DNA of 64,000 nucleotides from Sciurus carolinensis (GCF_902686445.1 NC_062216.1:7399084-7463083), one strand, 5' to 3'. Numbered from the stretch's first letter, positions 11,101 through 21,760 are shown. Translations and numbers: made by a program. Notes: a model not told the origin generated them from the letters alone.

Positions 11101-12424
11101 AGGGCAAAAGCTCCAGGTAACGGGTAAGTCCATAATTTTTCTTGTGCACACAGGGGCCACCTATTCTGTCTTGCCTGCCCACTCTAAGCCTTTATTTCCT
11201 TCCCAGGTTTCCATTATGGGAACTGACAGAAAACCCTCCTTCCCAAGCAGAATAGCTAAATTAGCCTGTGCCCTAGAAGGACATCCTTGTACACACTCGC
11301 TCCTAGTTATTCCCTCCTGTCCAGTCCCCTCCTAGGAAGAGATGTTCTCCAACCCCTAGGATCCACCCTACAGCTTCTTCCCTGGCACACTGCTAGTACT
11401 CACCTTCTTTTACCTCTGTTTCATACACTTTCTAGTGCTTCCACACCACCTACCCTACCGTTGTCCCCAGACCTAGTCGGCCCCCAAGTCTGGGATACTT
11501 CCAAGCCAGTCATAGCCTCCCACCACAAGCCAGTCCTTATCCAACTGAAACCTCAAGCTAAGTTTCCTTCACCACCCCTTCAGTCACATATTTGAACATA
11601 CTCCTCACTCCTACCTCTAGAGTCTCACAACAGACAGAATCCAAGCCCTGTATAACTTACAGCCTCCAGAAACAGATTACATTCTCTCCTTCCTGGGTTT
11701 AACAGGTTTTTTTCAGACACAGGGTCCCTAATTTTGCACTCCTTGCCAAACCCCTATATCAGGCAACAAAAGGCCCCTTACCTTCCCTGAGATGATAGCT
11801 AACTCTTTTTTACAAGCTCAGGGATGCTCTTATATCCTCCCCTGCTCTCTTCCCAACCCTAACCATCCTTTCCACCTCTTCACGGATAAAAAGCAGGCTA
11901 TTACCACTGACCTCCTCGTGCAACCAACTGAACCGTCTCACAGACTGGTGGCATCTCTCCAGACAGCTTGATTCCATGGTTCATGGGTAACTACCATGTT
12001 GCTCTGGTGACAGCAGCTGAATCAATTAAGGAAGCTCTAAAACTCACCCTACTTCAACTAGTAACTGTGTTTTCCACCCATCAACTGCAGGACCTCTTAA
12101 ACCATAAATCCCTTCCACTCCCACAGGTGCTAGAGATGCTACACTCACCTCGTGAAGACCTCTTTGATTAACCACTCCCCTCTCCTCACCTAACCATTTT
12201 TATAGATGGCAGTTCTGTTCTGGGTCCTGATGGACACTGTAGAGCCGCTTCACGCAGATGTCACCACCGCCTCAGTTCTGGAAGCCAATTGCCTTCCAGA
12301 AGGGACCACTTCCCAAAAAGCTGAACTTTTTGCTCTGATCAGGGCTCTAATTTTATCCAAAGGTAAACAGGTCAACATCTACACAGATTCCAAATATGCC
12401 TTCCTGATTGCTCACTCACATTGA
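11100..12424 (+). pseudogene. ERV protease-pol remnant with RNase H piece
   Basis: Near 11141-11170 the protease motif reads VHTGATYSVLP. The catalytic Asp of D[ST]GA is His here (codon 11147-11149). Degenerate coding sequence with many stops follows, with no YxDD polymerase motif found. At about 12200-12424 an RNase H fragment is recognisable, with FIDGSS, KAELFALIRAL and YTDSKYAF carrying its acidic residues. The region is much shorter than a full pol (about 3.4 kb), so most RT and integrase are missing. Non-functional. Confidence 0.72.
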
Positions 12425-12654
12425 GCTATATGGAAGGAGTGTGAATTTTTCACCACAAAGTGCTCACCAGATAGGAAAGAAAAACAGAAGGTTCTAAGTA
12501 TGGGAATGTATTCAGTAGAAAGTAAAAGAATGTTTCTAAGGCAGAAAGTTCTTGTGTGATGGAATATATGAGGGTCAAAGTAAGTGCTAAGAAAGTCTGT
12601 GTAAGTAAAGGGCAAATTTCAACAAGTTTGCATAGAACTAAGTTGGTTATATGT

Positions 12655-13470
12655 ACATGTAGCCTAGTACCTGGGAGTGCTCCTGTGCAGGGGCACAAGG
12701 TGCCTGGCTGCTATGCCAGTACCCTCGCTGGGAAGGCTCTGTGCAGGAATCCTATCAGCTCTGACGGTGATCTCAAACAGGGGATATAATGAATAACTCA
12801 GCCAGAATTCAGGATACCTATTGCACAAACTGTTTTACTGTTGGTAATTCCATTTTGTATTTTCCTTGTAAACTGTTGCCTGATTAATTTTTGCAGAAGT
12901 ATTGCTTCAAGAGCAAACACTGTAAATTAACTTGAAATGATAAGGCATCACCGATAGGACAGACAATGTAAACCCCAATTAGATAAAAGGGGATAAATAA
13001 CTGTAAAGTCATATACATTGAAGTTAAAGCCTAGCACTCTTACTTTCTGATTGGTGAGACTAACTTGCTAGATGGTTAAGATCAGATTTAGAAATTGAGA
13101 TTAAATACAGAGGCCAAGAAAAGTCAGTAACAGGCCAATTTGACCAGCTTAATCTTAGACACCTAACAAAACAGTTAAAACCTAAATATAGCCATTCTTT
13201 GGCATTTAAGAGAAACAATAGTTAAATGCAACCTAAGAAGTACACTTGTGTTAACCTCCCTAAAATAAATAAAGACTGGAAGCTACAAGAGAGAAATTTT
13301 TAGGCAGATGCACCTGCTAACTATCAAGAGAAACTGCCAGAATCAGGAGTTTTTAGTCAGTTTAAGGCCTACAGATCCTCCTAAACTACATAGGTAAGCT
13401 TAATCTGTGCTTGCTAGTATGATTATCTAGCCCTAAGTCACAGGAATATAGAGATCTCTACTAAACACAG
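12655..13470 (+). repeat. Shared non-coding ERV interior module, copy 1
   Basis: Closely similar to 15848-17560. Landmarks found in both are CCTGGGAGTG..CCTGTGCAGG, GATCTCAAACAGGGGATATA, AATTAACTTGAAAT, TAACTGTAAAGTCAT and ATATAGAGATCTCTACTAAA. There is no open frame. It lies between the RNase H remnant and the env remnant, where integrase and env surface sequence would normally be. I do not recognise the family. Confidence 0.65.
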
Positions 13471-14051
13471 GTTATACCAACAAGAGGACTTAATTATGCA
13501 GTCACTGCCAACCAAAAGCTAGACCAGCAACTCCAGAAGGCAGCAGAGGCATCCGCTACCCTCCTGACATCCCTTAAAGATAAATAACATTTATTGTTCA
13601 AGTTTCCTTGCAGAACCGTGGAGCACTAGATCTAACGGCAGACAAAGGGGGAACATGCCTCTTCCTAAAAGAATGTTGTTGCTGCATCAATGAAACCAGT
13701 CTAATGAAAGCAACGTCAAGACTCTTAGACATTTAAATAAAAGGCTGAAGCAAGAAGAATCAAATGACCCCTAGCCAGGATGGCTGAACCCCACTCTTGT
13801 CTCCTGGCTGACCCCTACCCTTACTCCCCTATTTGTGATAAAATTTCTGCTAACAATTGCTCCCTCTCTTCTCAGGTTTGCCTGGAACCGCATAAGTGAG
13901 GTTGCCAGGGTGACCTACAACCAGATGCTCCTACACTCTTATAGTCGCCTCCCCACTGACCTAGAACCCAAACCTGTTTCTCCCCACAACACCCCCTAAC
14001 ACGCAGGAAGTAGCCAGACTCCGGCATCCTATATCACCAAAAAGGTCAGGA
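13471..14051 (+). pseudogene. ERV env transmembrane remnant
   Basis: At about 13612-13700 one frame carries residues typical of the gamma-type env transmembrane subunit, around the immunosuppressive-like segment and a CX6CC-type cysteine cluster. Stops and frameshifts surround it. The surface subunit is absent. The sequence before the 3' LTR has only a weak purine tract (AAAAAGGTCAGGA), so the polypurine tract is poorly preserved. Confidence 0.65.
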
Positions 14052-14428
14052 TGTTAGGTCGGAAATTAGGCGACTGCAGGGGGCACAGCTGAGCAGCCAG
14101 AACAAAGACCAGCCCGCCAAAGGTGACCAGAAAGTTCGCAGCAAGGTGGATGGAAAGTTCCACAGACCCTTCACACCCACCTGTCACTCAACAAGACCCC
14201 CTCCCATCCTAGTCTATAAAAACCCTGGGCAGCCAGGGCCATGTGCGATTTTCTCTGGGTCCCTATACCCGGGGGGTCTGGGAATTTCGCCCGAGAGCCA
14301 AATTCCAATAAAGCTTGCTTCGGCCACTTTCTGTCCCATTTTATTTGGCTGCTAACTGTGCCCGCCGAGACCCGCTGAGTTTACATTTGGTCCCGCCGCT
14401 GAGCCCGCCGAGCCCGCCCGAGCTTACA
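14052..14428 (+). repeat. 3' LTR of the provirus
   Basis: A 377-bp LTR, TGTTAGG to TTACA, with the same TATA-like box and AATAAA as the 5' LTR. It has an extra ~43 bp in U5 that includes an internal TTACATTTGG, resembling a duplicated LTR end. The antisense ERV LTR also has this longer U5, so the longer form is probably ancestral. Confidence 0.88.
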
Positions 14429-14469
14429 ATTATGACTGTTAAGTTCTATTCTTTAACAACTAGTCTTAG

Positions 14470-15226
14470 AAATTGGGGTTTATAATCTGGCTATGGTGAA
14501 TTGAGCAGCAATGAACATTGATGTGGCTGTATCTCTGTAGTATGCAGATTTTAAGTCCTTTGGGTATAGGCCAAGGAGTGGGATAGCTGGGTCAAATGGT
14601 GTTTCCATTCCAAGCTTTCTGAGGAATCTCCACACTGCTTTCCACAGTGGTTGCACTGATTTGCAACCCCACCAGCAATGTATGAGTGTTCCTTTTTCAC
14701 CACATCCTCTCCAACACCTATTGTTGCTTGTATTCTTGATAATCGCCATTCTAATTGGGGTGAGATGAAATCTTAGGGTAGTTTTGATTTGCAACCTAGA
14801 TGCCCTTCAATTGATGAATGGATAAAGAAACTGTGGCATATTTATACAATGGAATATTACTCCGCAATGAAGAATGATAAAATTATGGCATTTGTAGGCA
14901 AATGGTCGAAATTGGAGAATATCATGCTAAGTGAGACAAGCCAATCTCAAAAAACTAAAGGACGAATGATCTCGCTGATAAGCGGATGAGGACATATAAT
15001 GGGGGGTGGGACGGGCTAGCATTAGGTTTAGGGTTAGGTTTAGAGTTAGGCTAAGGAGAGCAGTAAGAATGAAGGAAAGAAGGACTGTGTAGAGGGAAAA
15101 GAGGGGTGGGAGGGGTGGGAGGGGTGGAGGGGTGGGGGGGAGGGGAAAAATATAATAAACATCATTACCCTATGTAAACGTAAAAAAAATAAATAAATAA
15201 ATAAAAAAAATAAATTGGGGTTTATA
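14470..15226 (+). mobile_element. 5'-inverted (twin-primed) truncated L1
   Basis: A perfect 15-bp duplication AAATTGGGGTTTATA flanks the insertion (14470-14484 and 15212-15226). From 14485 to about 14792 the sequence is antisense L1 ORF2. From about 14793 it is sense ORF2 end, 3' UTR with TTAGGG-like tract, and A-rich tail. The two ORF2 pieces are adjacent in a normal L1, so this is an inversion, not two insertions. It lies just outside the ERV 3' LTR. Confidence 0.9.
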
Positions 15227-15847
15227 CAATTATAGTTAAACAAAAATTATTGAAGTATTGTACTACGTTACAGAGTGTAAATTTTTCTTTAAAAACTAAA
15301 TTTGGTAATCATTGTGGAATGGTCATTCTTCGTATATTAAACATGTTCATATTTTCCAGGTATACAAGCCTTTAAAGCAGAAAATTTATCAAGCTGCTAT
15401 TCTCCAAATTAAACTTGTCTGTAATGGTAATTTTAAACTTATAAGAAGAGTAGATGTTATTGGGGATTTATTTCTATCATTTAATGTTCTATTTATAGGG
15501 CCTGTCATCAATAGGGCATATGTAAAATTTGTCACTTTTTACACTGAGATAAAAAAAAATTTAAATGTAAATGTATTTCTAAAAGTTAGTGAGAGCCTGA
15601 TTTGTTTAAAGGTTAATATTGTGAACCATGAAAGCATTTTGCCACACAAAAGGAAAGTTAAAAGCTCTCTCAGCCTTCCTTTAATTCATGTTTTATATAT
15701 AATATTAAATTGTGTTAACTAATGTTAATATAGACTCAGGAATCAATATATGTAAACTTCTTAAAATGACATTTAAGAAAGTGTGTAATGCACAATAGCA
15801 AAAATGGGACAACAATGACTGAGATTGGGGTCCCTGACTTCATGACT
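15227..15847. other. AT-rich sequence without recognised feature
   Basis: A plus-strand frame of 136 codons spans 15312-15722 but is AT-biased, has no recognisable domain or signal and no paralogue in the window. I treat it as chance. Confidence 0.5.
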
Positions 15848-17570
15848 GTAGCATGCCTGGTGCCTGGGAGTGTTCCTGTGCAGGAGCACAAGATGCCTAA
15901 CTGCTGTGGCAGTACCCTCCCTGGGGAGGCTCTATACAGGAGTCCTATCAGCTCTGACATTGATCTCAGGCACACAGCTCTTGAGCAGGAAGGAATTCTT
16001 TTGCTAAATAACCAGTGTTTCATCAGCTCCCTTCTCTGGTTCCTGCCCACCTTACAGTAACTTTGGACAGTGGACTTCCTTGAGAGCTACACAGAGCTCC
16101 TAACATTGCACTTTGCAGCTGTGAAAAAGTTATGTAGATGTCCTAGTCTCTAACTTTCCTGAAAACAAATAATAATGCTTACATAGTCTTTAACCTAATA
16201 ATATGACATATATAAATAAAGATTGCTGACATAACTCTTTAGATCTGCATTTCCATCAGAGACCAGAGCTCCATCTGATCTCAGGTTAATCTTTAAAATC
16301 TATGTTTATAAATCTTTATTTTCTAATACTCCTTTGTCCCTCACTGAACTTGAGAATTTGGTCATGCTGGTCATGGCAAAAGTGGCAAAAATTAGCTTCA
16401 GGATTAGAATGTTTTACCTAAGATTTGTGAAGAGCCCCGCCTTACCTGAGATAAGGCTCTGCCTCACCCTGCTGCATGTTAGAATGGCTCCAAAATAAGC
16501 CAGACTTTAACTCATTTAAAGTTGTGTTCAAAAGTTTGATGTTTGTTGTAAGTATTACTGTGATCTCAAACAGGGGATATAATGAATAACTCAGCCAAAA
16601 TTCAAGATAGCTATTGTACAAGCTGAATGTTTTACTGTTGATGTTTCCATTTTGTATTTTCCTTATAAACTCTAACTGTTGCCTGACTAATATTTTGCAG
16701 AAGTACTTCTTCAAGAGCAAACTCCGTAAATTAACTTGAAATAGTAAGCCATCATGTATAGGACAGATAATGTAGAACCCAATTAAATAAAAGGAGGTAA
16801 ATAACTGTAAAGTCATAGACATTGAAGTTAAAGCCCAGCACTCTTTCTTTATAACTGGTGAGACTGGCTTGCAGGATGGTTAAGATCAAACTTAGAGATT
16901 TAAATTAAATACAGAGGCCAAGAAAAACCAGTATCTTGCCCTCAAAGTCAGCCTGAACCCAGGGAACAAGAGGATTTCTCTAAGGAACTTTGCAACTCTG
17001 GGTCACACGTCCTCCTGATCAGGGAGGTTAATTAGACCACTAGAGGATAGAAAGCCAATCAGTGTACTTGCTACAGAGAAGGGTCTTTGGAAAAGGGAGA
17101 CATCCCTGATGCTTCCAAGGGAAGCCACCTCATCGAGGAGACCCTGCCTAATGAATGGCACTAAGGAGCTAAGAAGTTGCTCTCAAGTTCCCCATGAGTG
17201 ACCCCTGTGGGAACTCAGCTGACTCTTTAACAAGATAGGAACAGGTCAATTTGACCAGCTTGATCTTAGACACCTAGCAAAACAGTTAAAACCAAAATAT
17301 AGCCATTCTTGAGCATTTAAAAGAAACAGTAGTTAAATGTAACTTAAAATATACACTTGTGTTAGCCCACTGGAATAAAGACTAAAAACTACAAAAGAGA
17401 GATTCTTAGGCAAATGTGCCTCATAACTATCAAGAGAAACTGCCAGAGTCAGAAGTTTTTAGTCGGTTTAAGTCCTACAGACACAGGTAGCCTTAATCTA
17501 TGTTTGCTAGTAACAAAAATATAGAGATCTCTACTAAATGTTGTGTGTACATTCCTGATAACCTGGACAA
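15848..17570 (+). repeat. Shared non-coding ERV interior module, copy 2
   Basis: Homologous to 12655-13470 but longer by two blocks. A 600-bp segment is bounded by TGATCTCA repeats (15961 and 16561); copy 1 has a single TGATCTCA at that point. A 302-bp inverted-repeat element is at 16934-17235. This copy leads into an env fragment and a different LTR (17980), so the module is associated with two LTR families. Confidence 0.6.
16934..17235. mobile_element. MITE-like element with TA flanks and inverted ends
   Basis: A 302-bp insert absent from copy 1 of the surrounding module, giving a near-empty site at about 13126-13131. It is flanked by TA on both sides. Its ends are imperfect inverted repeats of about 30 bp: TCTTG, then AGTCAGC about 8 bases in, then a TGA..CC..CAGG block on both strands. 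TA duplication with terminal inverted repeats is the Tc1/mariner/pogo pattern. No coding capacity. The family is not recognised. Confidence 0.55.
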
Positions 17571-17594
17571 TGTTAAAGTTCCCAAATAAAGGCC

Positions 17595-17979
17595 TTGTCC
17601 TCTCCAGCCTTTTTTAGGCCTTGTTATGGGAACACCTTCTCAGTTCTTTCACCTCCTGGTGAGGGATTATTGACTTCTGTCATCTTCATGATATTCATTG
17701 GCATGTTCCAGATTCTGCAACATTTATATTGTATTAATCTTACTTCAGTACTCATGTCTTTTTGTTCTTCTCTCATAGAAGCACCCATCCCCAGATTCCT
17801 TTACAACCTGCTCTTCCCCAACCAGACTTCTACCATGGACCCCTCGATTGACCCGATTTCTAAAAAGGGAACTCCAAACTGCTTGCCCCACGCTGCCCCC
17901 TTCCAGCTCTAAGAAGCCAGAGTGGTTGTTGTCCCCCTTTTCCTATAGCAGTTTGGATTTCCTAAAACTAGAGGGGGGT
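17595..17979 (+). pseudogene. ERV env C-terminal fragment and polypurine tract
   Basis: A 105-codon frame with one hydrophobic stretch (about 17670-17715, SVIFMIFIGMF) lies just upstream of an LTR. A polypurine tract AGAGGGGGG (about 17970-17978) precedes the LTR TG at 17980, as expected for plus-strand priming. The position supports env tail; the protein similarity itself is weak. Confidence 0.5.
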
Positions 17980-18613
17980 TGAAGCCAGAATTGGGGACAG
18001 GAAGTTAGTGAAGAAATAGGGGATCAATCAAATTGAGGAAATGAAGTCCATGAAAACCACCTGCCTCTGGAAGTCTGGAAGTTGGAGACTGCCTCTGGGA
18101 GAATGGACTTTTTACATCTCACCTGCAAAACCAGCCCTAGTCACATAGGCAGGAAGGAGAGAGAAGGCGGCAAAGAACTGGAGAACAAAAGATCTTCTTA
18201 TAAAAACAAATGGGGGAATATAATATAAAACTGCTCCCCCGCCCTTTACACTGCAGTCATTTCTCCACTTCCCAACCTACAACCTAGCTTGTCAGTCTGT
18301 GAACATCCTAGATAGCTATTGGTTCATCAGTCAGCTTGCAAGTATCCTTCCTCGTTATTGGTCCCATTAGCCTGCAGAATTTGACTGCTTAAGGATAGCT
18401 CCCCTGCCATTTTATCTCTCTCCTCCTCACTTTCATGCTCTCTCTCTCCTACTCACTTTCATGCTCCTCCTTTTCACTCTCTCTCTTTCACTTGCACTCT
18501 TTCTCTTTTCCTCTCATTTTCTCTCTTACCCTACAGGGATACCCTCTGTCTGTTTGCTTAATAAACCCTCTTACGTGAGTTCCTGTGTCCGGAGTGTTTT
18601 CTGGGTTCTTACA
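17980..18613 (+). repeat. LTR family A, sense copy
   Basis: A 634-bp LTR starting TGAAGCC and ending TTCTTACA, with a preceding polypurine tract. It contains a long CT-rich region (18415-18530) and a polyadenylation signal AATAAA near 18560. Its first ~110 bp match the solo LTR at 2150-2690. An inverted, interrupted copy lies at 19211-20015. Confidence 0.78.
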
Positions 18614-19210
18614 CTTAGTTAATTCCCTATACCGAGGAATCCAAGGCCTGCAGTATCCAGTTATCCCTAGGAAACCTCTGTAATGGCCTTGATATTACTC
18701 CTGTGTGGTAGCACATAAAGAATATCAACTACATATTGGAGAACAATTAAAAATGTTTTATCTCTGAATTTTGTTACATCCTTTTCTAGAGTTTGTCTGA
18801 ACAGGCAAGGACTATCTCCAAATCCTTGAGGCAATACTGTCCGGGTTAATTGTTACAAAGTTTGAACATTTTTCCTCTGGTCCCTGCCAAATTGGGCTGG
18901 GATTTAGAGTTTTTTTCTCCCTGTGCAGGTAATTCTCTCCATGCTCTTTGTGCACGTGCTCTTATTTGAGCATAAGTTTGTAAATAATAAGTCAATTTTT
19001 GTCCCAAATCAGCAAATTGTCCTGAGCCAGTAAGTATATCCAAGGTAATCTAAACTCCATTCAATTTATTAATTTTTGCCTGATCTCAACAATGCTCTAT
19101 CCAATTGGATTTCCACATTAAATACTTACCTTCAGAAAGGAAGGAGTTAGCTAGAAGGAGCCAGTCCTTAGGAGGCAGGGTCTCATTACATATAGATTAT
19201 AAGAGACTTA
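18614..19210 (-). pseudogene. Antisense ERV pol (RT) and unassigned fragment
   Basis: Read on the minus strand, about 18840 down to 18617 gives reverse-transcriptase motifs: a TVLPQGFGDSP block followed by a VVDIL segment at the position of the polymerase YVDD motif, whose aspartate pair is damaged. Upstream, 19043-18846 is an open 65-codon frame of uncertain retroviral origin. It abuts the end of the sense LTR at 18613, so two ERVs in opposite orientation were joined or rearranged here. Confidence 0.6.
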
Positions 19211-20015
19211 GCGTAAGAAAACCCACGAAAACCACGCCGGACACGGGAAATCATATAAGCGAATTTATTAAGCAAAGAGAATGTCTCCCTGCAGGGTAAG
19301 AAAAAAAATGAGAGGAAAAGAGAGGAAAGAGAAAGGGCACACACTGGAGAGAGTGGAAAAGTGAGGAGAGAGAAAGAAAGTGAGTAGGAGAGAGAAAGCA
19401 AGAGAAAAGATGGTGGGGAAGTTATCCTTAAGCAGTTGAATTCAGCCGGGCTAACAGGGAGCCTGTTAGGGGCAGTTATAGTTCGTCAATAACTCCCAGA
19501 AAAACGCTCCACAGACACAGGTCTCACACGAGGAACTTTTATTTTATGTGGACGGTTTAGGTCCGCTCGGGGAAAGGGAAAGAAGGAAAAGAAGAACATG
19601 GCGCATGGTTTCTCCTCAGATATTCGAATTTCGTGGGCTGGGCGAAACCAATCACAGAGGAGAATTATTACAGATTGACTGATGGACCAATGACGTATTA
19701 GAACGTAATGTGGGAGGCAGGAAGATTACAGCAACATAAGCCGGAAATTCCTGTAACGGGAGAGGCGGGCAGAATGCAGATTGACAGGTGGTTGGGAGGC
19801 TGGATTCCTTACAGAACCAATATCGGAAAAGGATACTTGCAAGCTGACTGATGAACCAACAGCTAGCTAGGCTATTCACAGACAAGTAGTTGGGAGGCAG
19901 GGAAAATGGCTGTAGCAGAAAGGGCGGGGAGAGAAGCTTTCAGACTGACAAGCTAGGTTGTGATGCAACAGAAAGACGGGGGAGCAGCTTTGTATTGCAC
20001 TTAGTACAAATGGCG
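19211..20015 (-). repeat. LTR family A, antisense copy (interrupted)
   Basis: The reverse complement matches 18250-18613: the Y-rich tract becomes R-rich at 19290-19420, and TTTATTAAGC at about 19263 is the inverse of GCTTAATAAA. The copy is split by another LTR at 19464-19813. The outer (U3) end fades near 20015 without the expected TGAAGCC end. Confidence 0.72.
19464..19813 (-). mobile_element. LTR family B solo insertion, copy 1
   Basis: A 350-bp block, TGTTAGG to TTACA, lies inside the antisense family-A LTR. Flanks are GAGCC (19459-19463) and GAACC (19814-19818), a 5-bp duplication with one mismatch. The reverse polyadenylation signal (TTTATTTTA near 19539) indicates minus orientation. 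Very similar to 22555-22916. Confidence 0.8.
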
Positions 20016-20116
20016 TGTTTGCTCCATACATAAAGCATGCAGATTTTAACTCCCTTAATGTTGTAAAAGTAATAGACACAAGAGTTCTTTTTAGTTCCTC
20101 AGAAACTTGAGAATTA

Positions 20117-20195
20117 GGGCTGGAGAGATAGTTCAGTAGGTAGAGGGCTTGCCTGGCTAAGCCCAAGGCCCTGGGTTCAATCCCCAGCAAAAACT
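20117..20195 (+). mobile_element. ID SINE
   Basis: GGGCTGGAGAGATAGTTCAG, a B-box-like GGTTCAATCC and a CCCAGCA end match the tRNA-Ala-derived ID SINE family, which is transcribed by RNA polymerase III. A short A-rich tail follows. Confidence 0.75.
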
Positions 20196-21156
20196 TTGAG
20201 AACCATTTTGCTCAAAAATGGGATATAACCTGAATTTTGTTAATTCCTTCTCTGCATATTAACAGTAGTTGGAATTCTTGGTCTTACGACTTCAAGTTCT
20301 TCCCTGGGAGCAAGATGGGGCACTGGAGCAGGACCTTTCAAATGTAAATTCTAGACCCCATGCTAACTACATCTGAATGCTTTCCAAAGTTTCTGAATAG
20401 AAACTTTGCCCCCACCCTTCATCATTTCTTTATCCATGGGAAACTGCTTAAGGCTAACTACTAAAAACTTTTAAAATATGTTCCCAGAAGACAAAGAGGT
20501 GCTGAAGAATGACTATTTCTGACTCTTAGATTTAAAATTCTTAATAGCATTTCTAAATCTGGTGATTAAATTTCCTAAAGTCCATAAATCAACCTTTTGG
20601 TCCAAGTAAAAGCAAGTTTCTAATACAGTCCAAACTAAATTCCCATAGCCTGCCAATGGGCTTTCCATCCCCTTGATATTTCTCTCATCAAGAGGCTTGG
20701 CCCTAAGGGGCTCAGCCTGAGAAGGTAGCAGCCATGTTCTATAGGCTTCCATCCTTCCTCCCAGGGAGCAGAAACCAGGCTGTTTCTGGAAGACTGAAAG
20801 CTGTGGCAGGAACACCCATATTTACACTAGGAAACTTGGTGAATAATTTCACCTTCTTAAGTTAGAGATTTTCTCTGAATTCTTGATTAGGATCTTTTCT
20901 TCCCAGGATTCTAAACTTTTGCATCTACCTCAGCCAAGTTAGGTCTCAGTCTCATACAATCAAAGAGATGCAGGCAGACCTGCCTGAAGGAGTCTGCAGT
21001 ATTCAAAGCGACCAGGTCTCCATTTACATTTCAAGGACTGCAGGAGCTGTGTTCTTTCCACTGAATTTTCACTCTAAATATTGAATATAGCTGAATAGAT
21101 CTATTTTTATTTCTCTCTCTGTAGAGAGCAAATTCCCCAGGCTGAATGTCACACAA
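20196..21156. other. Unassigned AT-rich sequence, possible ERV remnant
   Basis: A minus-strand 100-codon frame (20513-20815) has no recognised domain. Given the antisense ERV leader to its right, this may be decayed retroviral interior, but I see no motif that proves it. Confidence 0.3.
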
Positions 21157-21760
21157 TTAAATTTCCTTTCCTTTCTTACTACTAAATTTACTCACAAGCT
21201 CACACTTCCCACAGGAAAAGCACCAACACTTTACTTTTTTTCTTTTTTCTAAAATTCTCTCGAACAGGTCGCTATCCAGGTGCCAAATGTGGGGGTCCTG
21301 TCTGCCACATCCCACGTAGATGAGAAAAAGGTTAACTACCTGAGGAGGATGTTGGCTATATATCACTCAATTACCCAAAAAACTTATCTACTCAATAAAC
21401 ACACAAGAGTCAATGCTCTTTTTTAAATGTGAGGGGAGTATGACAGGTCTGGCCATACCAGCTCTGGCCTCTCACAACAACTCACCCAGCTCTCCTTTAT
21501 GTATAACATACAGATAAAGGGGGACAAGGACCAGGAGGAGTTTCTTCTGTGATGGACAGGATAGGGTGGAGTTAGGGGAGCCATCCTCTTAGAGGGAATA
21601 TTCCAGAAGGAGATAGGGAACCACTCCCAGGCAGCGCCACATGCTTCCCAGCAGTTCCTAGAAGCCAGGCCTCTGCATCCCATGGCTCAACCTAGTCAGA
21701 TTCAGCTAAATAAGGATGGCTCCCACATTATTGCACATAGAATCTTACACTGACATAGGG
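21157..21760 (-). mobile_element. Possible antisense ERV leader and LTR
   Basis: On the minus strand, TTTGGCACCTGGATAGCGAC (near 21270-21289) resembles a retroviral primer-binding junction of the TGGCGCC type. Sequence to its right would then be an inverted LTR starting at + TGTGGGGGTCC (about 21288). Its far end and target duplication could not be found, so the call is tentative. Confidence 0.35.

Larger units (their letters stand above)
2915..14428 (+). mobile_element. Two-LTR ERV provirus (class I-like), degenerate, with nested L1
   Basis: A 5' LTR (2915-3248), a primer-binding-like site, a leader, gag, protease and RNase H fragments, a non-coding module, an env remnant and a 3' LTR (14052-14428) occur in order. 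The host duplicate ATTAT flanks both ends (2910-2914 and 14429-14433), so this is one insertion. A 5.9-kb L1 accounts for half the length. Gag is frameshifted, the protease active-site Asp is replaced, most of pol is missing and env is mostly gone. The gag major-homology-like segment and env transmembrane remnant resemble gamma-type ERVs. It cannot encode a functional virus. Confidence 0.85.

Noticed and set aside
15312..15722. 136-codon open frame on the plus strand
   Set aside because: AT-rich, no domain, signal or splice support, and no relative in the window; consistent with chance.
16442..16822. 126-codon minus-strand frame with hydrophobic segments
   Set aside because: Falls across the shared non-coding ERV module and is not kept open in the other copy at 12.8-13.0 kb as a recognisable protein.
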